A DNA stretch of 64,000 nt from assembly GCA_001414345.1 (NCBI GenBank), contig LLCB01000143.1, positions 108,668 to 172,667 of the forward strand, read 5' to 3'. Source of the DNA: Hymenoscyphus infarciens. Taxonomy: Eukaryota; Ascomycota; Leotiomycetes; Helotiales; Helotiaceae. Under the pieces are notes generated by a model. The model was not told where the DNA came from and searched no databases. It saw nothing but the letters and a program-made list of their open reading frames with translations. Shown piece after piece: positions 35,716 through 47,856 of the stretch. The translations under genes were made by a program, and so were the position numbers. Position 1 is the first letter of the stretch. Each line of letters opens with the position of its first letter.

Positions 35716-38700
35716 ATGGTCGTGGTCAATCCAGAGAAACTGGTCGCTTTACAGCGAAATCCAGAGGGCATCAGGAATGTAAGTTGTCCCTGGCGGGGTA
35801 GTCGGGCGCATTTTGCGACTGGCAACATTAGGGGATATTTTGCTAACCAGAACATCTTCAAGATTTGCATATTGGCCCACGTTGTAAGTACTCTTCCACC
35901 CACAAAATCCCCGTTTCTGGATACTAACATATGCCATAGGATCATGGAAAAACTTCCCTCACCGACGCCCTCATTGCCACCAATGGCATCATCTCCCCCA
36001 AACTCGCAGGCAAGATCCGCTACCTCGATTCGCGACCAGACGAACAAACCCGCGGAATCACAATGGAATCCTCCGCCATATCCCTATACTTTGCCATGCT
36101 GCGAAGGAGTGCGCCCGATGCGACACCCGAGCAGAAGGAATACCTGATCAACTTGATCGATTCCCCAGGACATATTGATTTCAGTAGCGAAGTCTCGACT
36201 GCTTCGAGATTGTGTGATGGCGCTGTGGTCCTAGTGGACGCCGTCGAGGGAGTTTGCAGTCAAACTGTCACGGTGCTAAGACAAACTTGGGTCGAACATA
36301 TGAAGCCTTTGTTGGTTATTAATAAGATGGATAGGCTGATTACCGAGTTGAAGATGACTCCGGCGGAAGCATATACACATCTCAGCAAGTTACTGGAACA
36401 AGTCAATGCTGTGCTGGGTAGTTTTTTCCAGGGCGAGAGAATGGAGGAAGATCTGAATTGGAGAGAGCGCGTGGAAGAGAGAGTTGCTGCCGCCAAAGAA
36501 CAGGAGAGAACAGGCAAAGATGCGAATGGCAAAAATGGAACTTCAGTCGATACTGATAGCATGTCCGCAAGTGCCGATTTCGAAGAGAGAGATGACGAGG
36601 ATATTTACTTTGCCCCTGAAAAGAATAATGTAATTTTTAGCAGCGCGATAGATGGATGGGCGTTTACGGTACGACAATTTGCAAGTTTGTACGAAAAGAA
36701 ATTGGGCATAAAGCGGACTGCGATGGAGAAGGTACTATGGGGAGATTTCTATTTAGATCCAAAGACCAAGAAAGTTTTATCACAGAAGCACTTGAAGGGT
36801 CGAAATCTCAAACCTATGTTTGTTCAACTAGTTCTTGAACAAATTTGGGCAGTATATTCGGCTACTACAGGTGGTGATACCGGCAAGGGGTGAGTAGACA
36901 CGACATTTCCTCAATTCTCAATTCTTTCCCATTGTACTTGAGTAACTCTCAACATCATATACTAACTCGCTTTAGGGACCCAGCCTTGGTTGAAAAAATT
37001 ACAAAGGGCCTAAATCTTACTCTTCCGGCACATGTTTTACGGTCTCGAGATCCCCGCGCTATCCTCACTACTCTTTTCGCTGCCTGGTTACCTATATCAA
37101 CAGCACTTCTGGTTTCTTGTATTGAATCATTACCATCACCCCCCGTCGCTCAAGAAAGCCGACTTCCCGCTCTCATCGAAAACTCTCCCGGATCTTCACA
37201 TGTTGACCCAAACATTCGGGAAGCAATGATCAAGTCGAAAAGCTCCGAAAAGGATCCGGTCGTTGCATACGTCAGTAAAATGGTATCAATACCCGAAAGC
37301 GAGCTCCCAGAGAACAAGCGGCGTGGTGGTATTGGCGGTGCTCTGTCACCAGAAGAAGCAAGAGAAATGGGTATCCGAAAACGAGCAGAGATTTCTAGAG
37401 CACAAGCTATAGAAAGAGGAGAAGTGGTAGACCCTGTTAATGAACTAACCAGTGCACTTGGTGGTGCGAGTCTTGGAAAGTCGGAAGCAGAAGAGAAACC
37501 ACCCAGTCGAGAACATTTGATTGGTTTTGCTAGAATATATTCTGGTACATTATCAGTTGGCGATTCGGTCTATGTTTTACCACCCAAGTTTTCCCCAGCA
37601 AATCCACATAATTCTCCGGAACCGAAAAAGGTCACGATTACAGCTTTGTACCTCCTTATGGGTCGTGGTCTGGAACCCCTTACGTCTGTACCTGCAGGTG
37701 TAGTCTTTGGTATCGGTGGTTTAGAAGGTCATATCCTAAAGTCTGGGACTCTATGTAGTCAGCTTGAGGGAAGTGTCAACTTGGCTGGTGTCAACATGGG
37801 AACCCAACCCATTGTGCGAGTGGCTCTAGAGCCTGCATGGCCTGGAGACCTGGACAAAATGATTGCTGGGCTGAAGTTACTTGTCCAAAGTGATCCTTGT
37901 GCTGAATACGAGCAATTTGCCAGTGGAGAGCATGTCCTCCTTACTGCTGGAGAATTGCATCTCGAGAGATGCTTGACAGATCTCAAAGAGCGATTCGCAA
38001 ATTGCGAGATCGAAGTCGGAGAGCCAATTGTTCCATATAGAGAAACGATCGTTCGTGCTGAAGAAATGAAACCACCTGCGAATAAGGAGCTTGGAAGAGG
38101 TACTGTCATTGCGGTGACCCCATCGAAACAAGTTTCCGTCAGACTTCGAGTTATTCCACTACCTATAGAGGTGACAAACTTTCTCATCAAGAATTCTGCT
38201 GCTGTACAGAAATCTTACTCGCGAAGACAAGCTGAAGAGAAGAGTAAGCAAGGCACAGGTACCGTGGAGGATTCTGATTCAGAAGATGTCGACGCAGATG
38301 CCGCTCTGGATACCGCACGAGCCCTATCACCCCCAGAGTTCAAGAAGCAACTTCAAGAACTGTTTGTAAAAGCTGGCCAACAGGATATCTGGGCGAACGC
38401 CGTTGATCGAATTTCCGCATTTGGTCCACGACGAGTAGGACCAAATATTCTGGTTGACAATACCAAAGATAATATCTGTGGTCGATTGTAAGTCTCGTTC
38501 AACTCCTTGTATAGTATCCAAGCCAACTATTCCAGTCTCGGAGAAATAGCTCCAGAAGAGCGACAAGTAGGAAGCACCCTCACCGCACGAGATTTCGCCG
38601 ACAAAATTCGCTACGCCTTCCAACTCTCCACCGCCCGAGGTCCCCTCTGCAACGAACCTGTTCAAGGTCTCGCCGTTTTCCTTGAAGAGTTCACAGTCAC

Positions 38701-39238
38701 ACCCTCGACTGAAGATCACTCCTCGGTAAACGATAAATTAGGTCGCATCACCGGGGAAGTCCTCAAAACTATCCGTGGAGCGATAAAAGATGGCTTCTTA
38801 GATTGGAGTCCGCGTCTCCTCCTAGCCATGTACTCCTGCGAAATCCAAGCCAGCACCGATGTTCTGGGGCGCGTATATGATGTCCTGACGAGGAGGCGAG
38901 GCAGAATTTTGAGCGAAGCACTTAATGAGGGGACTCCGTTTTATACTATCGTATCCCTTCTTCCCGTCGCTGAGAGTTTCGGTTTTAGCGATGAGATCCG
39001 GAAGCGAACGAGTGGTGCTGCGAGTCCGCAGTTGATATTTCAGGGGTATGAGATTCTTGATGAAGACCCGTTTTGGGTTCCGTTTACGGAAGATGATTTG
39101 GAGGATCTGGGGGAGCTTGCTGATAAGGAGAATGTGGCTAAGAGGTATATGGATAAGGTTAGGAGTAGGAAGGGTCTTGTTGTGCAGGGGAGGAAGGTGG
39201 TTAAGGATGCGGAGAAGCAGAAGACTTTGAAGCGGTAG
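35716..39238 (+). CDS. efl1: Elongation factor-like GTPase 1 (Ria1/Efl1), 60S maturation
   Basis: EFL1, with Sdo1/SBDS, releases Tif6/eIF6 from cytoplasmic pre-60S subunits. It is an EF-2 paralogue. Five exons: 35,716-35,778, 35,863-35,883, 35,940-36,889, 36,976-38,487 and 38,536-39,238; introns 84, 56, 86 and 48 bp; 1,082 aa, near the yeast size (about 1,110). GTPase motifs: AHVDHGKT (26-33), RGITMESS (66-73), DSPGH (102-106), NKMD (156-159). There is an acidic Ser-rich insertion near residues 180-225 and a second charged insertion in the middle (about 440-500), typical of EFL1 rather than EF-2. The C-terminal GPLCNEPVQGLAV and PRLLLAMYSCEIQ blocks are EF-2-like. Exon 2 is only 21 bp. For intron 4 the 48-bp choice was preferred over a 27-bp alternative acceptor. 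Confidence 0.95.
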
Positions 39239-40189
39239 GGTCGAATGGTGAGAGGATTGGGGTGCGTGGGTGGGGAGAGGTTAGATGGGAGGGACATGGT
39301 TATGAAGTTTTTTGGTTTTGTTTCGTTCTAAATAACTAGAGTAACGAAATGAAATACCTTACATAGGAACGAATTCACGAATCCTATCATAAAACGACGG
39401 AGAATAGCATTAAAAATCTATACTCTTTTTCCTTATCTTCCGTATCTTTCTTTTATCCTATTTCCTTATCAGCAGTCCATTATTCCGACCTTCTAGAACA
39501 AAAGAGTGAAATCTTAAAAATTACTCGAGTATAATTTTTATAGTATCATTTCAATATCTTCTTTTCTTACATTTTCATCGTAGTAAAATAAATAGGACAA
39601 GGAGATAATACGCCACTTTTCTAATATGAATCGAATAATAACTATGTCCACTTTACCTTTCTCGCTACTAGTAGAGGGTATTAGAATCTAGGTTCTTTCA
39701 TATATTTTAGAGGAGTCGATTATTTCGTGTATAAACTGAAGTCGTGAATACTTAGTCGTGGAGAATATACTTCGATTTCACTACAAATGCTATATAAGTA
39801 GATTAACGAGAGAAGAAGGTGAAAACTGAGTATTTTGGTATATATACTCTGCTTAAAAATCGATATGTAATAAAATATACGTCGGGTCGGTCGAGTTCCA
39901 CAGTCTGTGCGAAGAGTACCTATTACACAAGTTTAGCATAGATTATTTCTATTGCTGAATTATTTCTCTCAGGTTACTTAGGTGCTCTTTTAGTACATCT
40001 ACTACTCTCTACTTTAAATCTTTTTCGCTGGTTTATAGTATTATAATAGGTCGGGTTTCGTTAGAGTGTTTAAGTGCTTATAGTATAGTAATAGCTGGAT
40101 TTAGTACTAAGTATATATTTAGTAGTTAAGTTAGAATTACTTTTATACTATGAAAATATATTAATTTAGTAAATGTTATATTAAAGAGT

Positions 40190-40335
40190 TTAATATATAG
40201 TTTTAGAGCTTTTATTAAACTAGATTTTTTAAAAAGAGGCTTTGTTATTAAGATATATTATAAAAATAAGAATAATACGTATAAAACCTAAATTTAATCT
40301 TTAAGGATTTTAAGGATTTCAAGTCGATAATAAAT
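40190..40335 (+). repeat. Third copy of the left-island repeat family
   Basis: By-eye match with 9,165-9,300, same orientation: both begin GAGTTTAATATATAG and share the later CTAAATTTA block followed by a TTTAAG-type stretch. It is a solo fragment in the gene-rich core, so the family is dispersed and is subject to RIP where it lands. Confidence 0.5.
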
Positions 40336-40360
40336 GAGTTAAATCTCTAAGACTGACTTT

Positions 40361-40404
40361 TTTCATTTTATTTCATTTTATTTCATTTTATTTCATTTTA
40401 TTTC
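40361..40404. repeat. 10-bp tandem repeat, four copies plus a partial
   Basis: Unit TTTCATTTTA, perfect copies from 40,361 to 40,400 followed by TTTC. No coding context. Confidence 0.9.
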
Positions 40405-40762
40405 GAAAATCATGACTACTCTGCACTGTTTCTCCCAGTCTGCTGTAAGAATACTACGTCATCCCCCCCTTTTCGAGGTCAGTTGTCGTCTTGTAGCACA
40501 CAGTATAAGAAATCCAGCCTTCAACTCCCATCCTGAACTCCTACTCCCCTTTTCTCGTTGATGGAAATGGTGAGAATCAAAGCCCAATTTGTATGTATCC
40601 ATCCGTAAAAGTATCCATCCTTAACCCCATCCTCTCTCTCCCCAATAACAATTTTTCCCCCTGGCGCCTATCCGATCCGACCAAAGACAATTTGTTGTTC
40701 TTCTCGTCCCCCAGGTTTGTATGTCCAATACTAGTAGAACATTTTCCAGACCATCCAAGCAC

Positions 40763-42728
40763 TTAAACCTGCGTCATCAAACTCCCGAGTCCTTGAATTT
40801 GGAGCCCGTTGATTTCCTCTCGCTCTTCCACTTTCAAAGTCCCGTTCTTGCCCTCTCCTTGTTCCCCATTCGGCAACTTAGCATTCTCGGCTTCCTCCTC
40901 AACAACGTTAACCCCCATCCCATCCATCTCCCCCTCCCCCTCAATTCCATCCTCACAATCCATCAAATCCGCAAAATGACCCCCAACGCCCTCCTCCATA
41001 ACCGCCACTCCATCACCAACTTCAAGCGGCAATTTCCCAAAAACGCCCTGATTGGCTTCCTTAGCTTCCATGGGCGTCAATGGTCTCCGAGCTTCGATTT
41101 CATCTAGGTCCTCTACTGTCTCAGAGGGGAGAGGAGTGGTGATTGCGAGTGCGAGATTGAGATTTGATCGGTTTGGCTTGGGGCGGAGTCTGCGTTTTGG
41201 GAGGGAGGAGTTCGTTGGGTTTGAGGTTAGTGGGTTGGGGTGTGGTGACTGATCATCGAAAGGTGCTTGAGATGGGGATTCTGGTGGTGTAGAGTTTCTT
41301 CTGAGGATTTTGGAGGGCGGTGGTGGGGGGAGAGGGTCGTCGTTTGTAAGTGTGAGCATGGAATCATTGTCGTCGTCTTGGCCAGCGTTATTCGGGGCAC
41401 GTCGAAGGCTTTCCAGGTATGCACCGATGGTAGCGCGACCTTCGGCACTCATGGGAGGTTGTGGATGGGTGAGAGGGGTGCCATTATCTGGTTTATTGCC
41501 GTTGGAGCCTGTGCCTGTGTGGTTAATATCTGGAGTGTTAATATCTTGATCAGGGTTAGTTGGTGTACGTTTGAGATTTTCCAAGAAGGCTCTGATATAA
41601 GCACGGTCTTCATCGCTGAGGTTGGGGGACGGAGAGATCGATCCTGTTGCCGTTGGTGTATTGCCGGAAGTGATAGCAGGAGTCTTGCTGGTAAGATCTG
41701 GCCAAGACGTTCTACTTTCCTTCTTCGCGAACTTACTTCGTGGAATCCCCTCAATAATACCTAGGCCATCGACCTCTTCATCACGGGCGTGTTTCTGGGA
41801 CCTTTGATCAGCAATCTGCTTATTGTTACCATTCAAATGACAAGATAAGCCATCCAACCAGCGGGGAAAAAATCTTACGGGTTTTGGCTGCCGTACAGGT
41901 CTCAAACCGAGATTCTTGACATGTTCGACATGTCCAATGGGTAGCTTTCGCGACATGTGGAAGCCGAAGCCTGTGATTGCTGTCATGGGAATGTCGCTTT
42001 TGGCTACGCCGACGAGAGATAGATAGGCGCGGTCTCTGCAGTAAGGACGGCAGCGGTGGCAGCATTTGAATTGGCATTCTCCCCCTGGGATGGGGATCCA
42101 TGGTTTTGGGCTGTTTTGCGGAGGAGGGGTTGTTGATGGTATATTTTCGGTGGAGCTTGCAGGGGTGACGAAGATATCGGGGATGGGGTTTGCTGCTCGG
42201 CTATGGGCTTTGGCAACTTCGAGGACCTGGGTTGTGGTTAGCTGATGGAACCAAAAGAGGGAAATGGAATCGAACGCTTACGTTGGCTCTCTGTTCGAGT
42301 ATGGTCCTCAATTGGTCTGGGGTGTATGAGGAGAACTGATCAGGGGTGATTTCAGTCAAGAAGGCGAACTTGTTGAGTCGTGCGCCTGGGCTTCTCGGGG
42401 GCGGAGAGACTGATCTTTCAAAGATACCGCCAGTTTTGGTACATTCTCCCTAAATGGATGTCAGTGAATCATAGTAAAAAATAGCCCACGAGTTCCAACT
42501 TACGAAGATACCTCTCTCATCATCTTCCTCCAACAGCATCTCTCTATCTTGTGTACAACGGTAGAGCCATCCAAATGCGCCGTGCTGCATGCATACAGTA
42601 CATCGGTAATCCGTTGTATAGAGGCGCGTCATGGTGAGATGGGTGCATGATGGAACGTAGGGTTGCGGTGTCTTCTTCAGAGGTGATGCTTTCTTTGGAG
42701 ACCCGTTGGTAGAGGGACTTGTCGACAT
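40763..42728 (-). CDS. Cys-rich hypothetical protein with Pro-rich middle
   Basis: Unrecognised. Exons: 42,728-42,504, 42,449-42,282 and 42,226-40,763, with GTAAGT..TAG (54 bp) and GTAAGC..CAG (55 bp) introns, all phase 0. An additional 60-bp segment (41,878-41,819) has GTAAGA..AAG ends and no in-frame stop, so the product is 618 aa if retained or 598 aa if spliced. Splicing is more likely because the retained residues (VRFFPRWLDG...) interrupt a charged region. Cys residues cluster at 28, 43, 46, 58, 78 and again as CQFKCCHRCRPYC (182-194), which looks like a small zinc-binding fold. Residues about 230-420 hold two similar units (SDEDRAYIRAFLENLKR and SAEGRATIGAYLESLRR). The tail is Glu/Gly-rich. 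Function unknown; a regulatory or scaffold role is speculative. Confidence 0.75.
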
Positions 42729-44942
42729 TGTCTTGGTTGCAGACAGGTTGATTACTATTGGGGGTTCTTGTCTCTTGAATGTGTGTTGAGATCTTCAAGA
42801 TAGAGCAGGATTAGGTGTTTTGTTGAAGTGGACTTGGGCTGGTTGGCAAGGCTGCCTAAGATTAAAGCTCTAGGAAATGAAGGGCGGTTCATATCGGCTT
42901 ATCTCCTGGCCTTTGAAGGAGAGCCAGTTATTTTTAATGTGAAGTTGTTGTTGAGTGAATCTGTAGACCTCAGGGCGTCAAAGTTTAGGCGAAGACGACT
43001 CTAATTGGATGGCGCAAAGTTGGCGGCGGAGGACTCACCATCACTCAAAGTGTTTTTCCTCCCATCTTCAATGAAAAATGAGACTGGGTGTTTGACAAGA
43101 ATCGAACATGATGAATGGATTGATTCAAGACATGAAGTCTAACCAAGGTCAGCAGAAAACTGATTCCCCATGATCTATGTTTGACAACAAACAGTCACCT
43201 AGAACGAAGCTGTGATTCTGGTTTCAAATTTAAGGGACTTCGAAATTATCCAAATGAGGGCTACCGGAAAGAGGCGGCGATATCTAGGAAACATCTTGTA
43301 TCCGATTTTACAGAGTGGGCTGTTGTTTTTAAATATCTCTTACCGTTTCCATGACCTTTCACCACGACACGAGAAGATGATGCTAAAAGTGTTTCGTTTG
43401 ACCTGTTTGTCGCTTGGTTTCATTCCTGTATGTAAGATGCAGGCTCCATTTTACGTATGCCTTCTCACTGTAATCCACTCTGCGTAGGAAATGCAAGAAA
43501 AATCAAAAGTTTATACGGAATCTTTGGAGGAAGAATGATCTCTCCACACTTGTAAGCTTCCTAGGGAGCAGGTAACTGTCCAAGCTAGAAGTCCTGGAAC
43601 AATTAGCTTAATTTTTAAGGAGACCAAGGAAAATGAAGGAAGCCAACTATCCTAAATCGTTCGAGCTTATTTCTCAAGGCTTGTTAGTCCTTTTCATGCA
43701 ACGAGAACGATGCCGGAAACTCTACCTCCTTACTTTGAAATGCTCTTTGGAATTGAAATCCCGAGAAGGAAAAATCCGGCTTGAACCATCAGCACGTTCA
43801 GACTTCCTTTTCGATAAAAACAACTTTGGAAGGCACAAAGCATGATACTTCCAATTGTGATCCCGATGCACGGAAGCATCTAGTTACTAGACGCAAACCG
43901 AGAAAGGACTTGCGATGGGTAAAGATGGAGGACAAGGCGAAGTCTTATGGCCACTGTAGTACATGCACGCCACCCTATCTTGCATATGCAGAGCACTGTC
44001 GGCATTTTTTTTTTGCTAGAACGGGCTCGACCAAGGAGAAGACTCCTCGAGGCATCCATGGCCGGTCCTGGACTGCCATTTGCTTCATGGGTATGGGTAG
44101 ATACGGTGCTGTACATACATACATGTACGGTCCATATGCAGTAGCTCTCGGTCGAATTGCAGCTGTCCGTTTCCAGTTTATTTGTGGAAGCAAATCGGTC
44201 GTGGAAGCAAATCGGTCGTGGACGGTGAGTGAGAGGAGAGATGAGGAAAGCGGCGTTCTATGGATGTTCTAGACTCGGCTTCTTTTTCCTGTCTTTTGCT
44301 GCATTACTTTGAGGTTCTACTCCAATATCTCAAGCAATTGCACTCAAACTCTAAGCTTTGAGCTCTAAGCTTTGAGCCAGCATCAAAAAGAAGAATTCTG
44401 ATAGTTGGGGAAAATGAAGATTATTTTATGAGTTGTCAATATATTCGGTGCCGCTTTCCCTTGTACTCACAGCCCCTCGGATCCAATTGGAACCCCCTGT
44501 TCCTGGAGCTATTCGCTGTCGCACCTCCTCTTGGACTGGCACTGGCACTGGCACCGGCACTGTCGCATTTGCTTTGCTTGCCCAACAAAACACCATAACA
44601 CCATAACACCATCTCCTCCCATCGATCGCCGTCACGAGAGGACGTGCCAGATTGAATTGAACCGTCAGTTGCCCCAACCCCTTTCTTTCCCACCATCTCC
44701 CATTCTTGCGCGCGCTACCAACAGCCGCCCTGCCTCGCCTCGTCTCGTCTGTCCCATCGCGACAAGCCTCGGCAGGGTCCCCCCCCGACCTCTACGAGTA
44801 GCTAGACGTAAACAGACTTGCCCGGCCCTCCCATCTCACCATCAACACCCACCACCTCCTCCGCACCCCGCAATACATTTGCGACTTCATCGTCTGGCTA
44901 ACCCGCGATCCAAGGCAGATATACTACTGGTCACCCTACACA
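42729..44942. other. Intergenic region (2.2 kb), divergent promoters
   Basis: No supported gene; short frames lack coding character. A 17-bp direct duplication (GGAAGCAAATCGGTCGT) occurs near 44,186-44,219, and CACCATAACACCATAACACC-like and GGCACTGGCACTGG-like runs occur near 44,535-44,610. The last ~300 bp are C-rich leader of the Mpv17/PMP22 gene. Confidence 0.45.
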
Positions 44943-45858
44943 ATGTCGGTCAAGTTCGAGAAGGATGTCATCAAGCAGACAGGCCCAGCGGTTGATGCCG
45001 CTCTGCCAAAAGGCGTCGACAGTATACGGGCCACCCTCCTAGACAACAAACACGATATGGTACACAATGTCGGCGCCGCCTTGACTGGTGGAAAGGCGAA
45101 TGAGGGCACGAAGGGTTACTTAGCGGTACGTGATCAATCCCAAGATCGGGCTGGCGGCGTCAATCGCTGACGAAAGGATACGCAGGCATACTTGAAGCAG
45201 CTTCAGACGAATCCCCTGCGAACAAAGATGCTCACGTCGGGCACACTCTCGGCTTTGCAGGAGGTTTTGGCCTCGTGGATCGCAAAGGACCGCAACAAGA
45301 ATGGTCACTACTTCACAGCCCGCGTTCCCAAGATGGCGGCATATGGCGCCTTCATCAGCGCCCCATTGGGCCATGTTTTGATCAGTGTTCTCCAGAAGCT
45401 CTTCAAGGGCCGTACGAGTTTGAAATCCAAGATTCTCCAGATTCTGGTCAGCAACTTGCTCGTAGGTGGTCCATCGTGTGTTAGACCAGAATGATGCTGA
45501 TCAAATGTGAAAGATTGCCCCCATCCAAAACTCCGTCTACCTCATATCAATGGCCATAATTGCCGGCGCTAAGACCATCCACCAAGTTCATGCGACGTGG
45601 AAAGCGGGATTCATGCCTGTCATGAGGGTCAGCTGGATCTCTTCCCCGCTGTGCCTGGCCTTTGCACAGAAATTCCTTCCCGAACACACCTGGGTTCCAT
45701 TCTTCAACATTATCGCATTCTTCATTGGCACATATGTCAACTCAGTCACAAAGAAGAAGCGCCTCCAGGCCCTCCGAAAGAGATATAACGACGACCAAAA
45801 TCGATCGAGACCAGGCGACGACTACCCTGGTGGTCACCCCGGTGGACCCAAGTACTAG
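44943..45858 (+). CDS. Mpv17/PMP22-family membrane protein (PXMP2-like)
   Basis: Integral membrane protein of the Mpv17/PMP22 family, found in peroxisomal or mitochondrial inner membranes and often linked to pore-like permeability. Three exons: 44,943-45,125, 45,186-45,461 and 45,514-45,858; introns 60 and 52 bp; phases 0; 267 aa. Family marks: AYLKQLQTNPLRTKMLTSG (the N-terminal Y-x2-L-x4-P-x-T-K signature), a LQEVLASWIAKD stretch, AAYGAFISAPLGHVLISVLQKLF (the G-x-P-x2-H block), and C-terminal VMRVSWISSPLCLAFAQKFLP with VPFFNIIAFFIGTYVN. Four membrane helices are expected. The N-terminal ~60 residues precede the family domain, and the last ~30 are Asp/Pro/Gly-rich. The lack of a clear mitochondrial presequence favours peroxisome, but this is inference. 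Confidence 0.88.
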
Positions 45859-46583
45859 GGGCTAGACTTGAGGATCGAGTGGATGGGAAGCAAAATACGA
45901 CGCTTCGATGTACTTCTCCAAATGCAACTCTCTGATCTAAGAATGGTCTAGGTTCTACCAAATCTCGGGACGGTACGATCGATACATAGTGAGTGGCTTT
46001 TTTTGCGAACAATAATGCGGGTAAAGGGTTCATGCGGACACATTTGCTTTTCTCGGGAGTGGCAAAGTCACAGCAGCAGGTTCGCCTCGCCAAAATAATT
46101 GTATATTCCCGATGTTTTTGGGTTCCCGGCTTGTCAGATACGAAATTCGATTGGCGTTTGTTTGCAAGTTGTGCCTCCCACGTGATTTTTCATCGTCGAA
46201 AAGGTATGTAGTCCGCAGGGTTTGTGCATTTTACACGTTGGTTTGTTGCTACATATGACAGACGGGAAGAGGTCATAGTGTTGTCAGATGCCAACGGCCA
46301 TGGTGTTACATACGAGAGGTGACACTTGGCTATGTCTTGTTGCGTACTTTTTTCGTTTTCGAGGGAAAACTATAGCACATATACCTCTGGTTTGACTCTT
46401 TGAAGCCCCTTTACTTGTCCATTTCTCATTTCACGTGAGATTGTTTTTCTGATATCCTGTTTTTTCTCCCGTCAATAATTCCCTCAAATTACCCCCTTAA
46501 ATACCCACATCTTGAACTTTGACTTTTGTCAAGTTTTGGATATCCTTTTGATTCCGATTTCTTCCTTGCCCAATCATCTCAAT
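45859..46583. other. Intergenic, 725 bp
   Basis: No gene supported. The second half is T-rich and ends in a C/T-rich leader before 46,584. Confidence 0.45.
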
Positions 46584-47856
46584 ATGGCTGGTATGCAGTT
46601 AGCACCATTCAACCGTCGACAAGCACTCTATGGGGACCTCCCTCCTTCCTCTGGTGGACGTCGTGATGTCCTTCACTCTCCGGGGGCTGCGGGAATGGGA
46701 CAACCAGTCCCTATGTATGGCCGCCGACGAGCGATGCCTGATACCTACATGTCTGGCATGTCCGGACCAGTTGCCAGGATGCCGGCTTACCAGGAACTCG
46801 CTCCGCGAATGGCGGGGATTGATCCGAGACAACTGGCTATGGGACCGTTGAGGAGGATGCCGGGCCAACATTCTATGTCGGTGCCTGTGCCTGTGCCGTA
46901 CTTTGAGGAGTACAATATGGGACCGCCTGCTATGGGATGTGGTGGGCATGAGTGTGGGGGGATGAAACCTAGAGCTATGTCACTTCCTCAAGTCTTTCCT
47001 CATGTTTATGAGATGCCCTATCCACCACATGTGCATGGGAATTGTGGGTGCTTTGTCCCAGGGGCACATGATACTGGTAATTCTGGATCAAATTCCAAGT
47101 CGGGATCTGGATCTGGTTCTGGTGGGGGTTCCTCTTCCAAAGGTTCCGGAGGAGGTTCGAAAGACAAAGATAGTTCCTCTGGCGGTGGCTCCGGTTCTAA
47201 ATCCGACTTCGACTTCAAAACCAAGGATATCATCGTGAGAGGAAAGGTCTACACGGTACGTGCGAGTTACCTCTCCGAGGCGCCGAAGTTCGAAGCGGAT
47301 CTCGTCAAGTTTGTGGATAAGAAGAAGGAGGATGTGGTTCCGGCGAGGGTCGTGGCTATGCTTGTTTCCTATATCAATGTGGAGAGTTACAAGAATACGA
47401 GCTTTTTGGATGAGGTCACGTTGAATATTGTCGCGAGTAATGTGGGGGCGAAGAGTGTGGGGGAGTATAGCTTGGGGAGGTTGAAGAAGTGTGTTGCTGG
47501 TTAGTTTTTTTCTCTCTCTGCCTTTTGTCCGCCTGCCGAACATTTTCTTCACTTTCTTTTTCTACTGGGGATTGTACATACTAACCTCGGAAACAGATTG
47601 CACCGAAATTGATATCCGCGAACTCTCGGAAATAGTCGTCATGACTATGTGTTCTGAGCGCGTTGATGAGAAACTCAAGGAGTGGCTCAAGAGCTATATC
47701 AAACATGGGGGAGAAAGGGGGGATCGACTACCGAGACTCTTGCAGAGTCGCGCTTGGGAGATGGCCATTGGGGATCGGCCTGAGGCGGAGACGAGGCTTT
47801 TGGTGCTAATGGGGGTTCGGAGAAAGGAGGAGGAGGGGGAGTATAGGATTTTGTAG
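46584..47856 (+). CDS. Protein with Gly/Ser linker and possible BTB-like C-terminal part
   Basis: Two exons: 46,584-47,499 and 47,597-47,856; intron 97 bp (GTTAGT..CAG, a weak donor); 391 aa. Residues 1-160 are Met/Pro/Gly-rich with His/Cys pairs (CGGHECGG, HGNCGCF) that may bind metal. A Gly/Ser/Lys linker of ~45 residues follows. Residues about 210-391 begin FDFKTKDIIVRGKVYTVRASYLSEAPKF, resembling the strand-helix opening of BTB/POZ domains (substrate-receptor/dimerisation module), then a long helical part. The BTB call rests on pattern only. The ATG at 46,584 was chosen because 24 upstream codons read like leader. It could be a transcription- or ubiquitin-related adaptor, but nothing in the sequence confirms that. 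Confidence 0.7.

Larger units (their letters stand above)
39239..40762. other. Intergenic with partly RIP-mutated repeat
   Basis: The first ~100 bp are probably EFL1 3' UTR. From about 39,330 to 40,345 the DNA is AT-rich and low in TG/CA but less extreme than the islands; its last part (40,190-40,335) matches the inverted-repeat family of the left island. The remainder up to 40,762 is ordinary. No gene supported. Confidence 0.5.

Noticed and set aside
43212..44272. Several plus-strand frames of 70-163 codons
   Set aside because: No domain, no coherent splice structure, and overlapping frames on the other strand are equally long.
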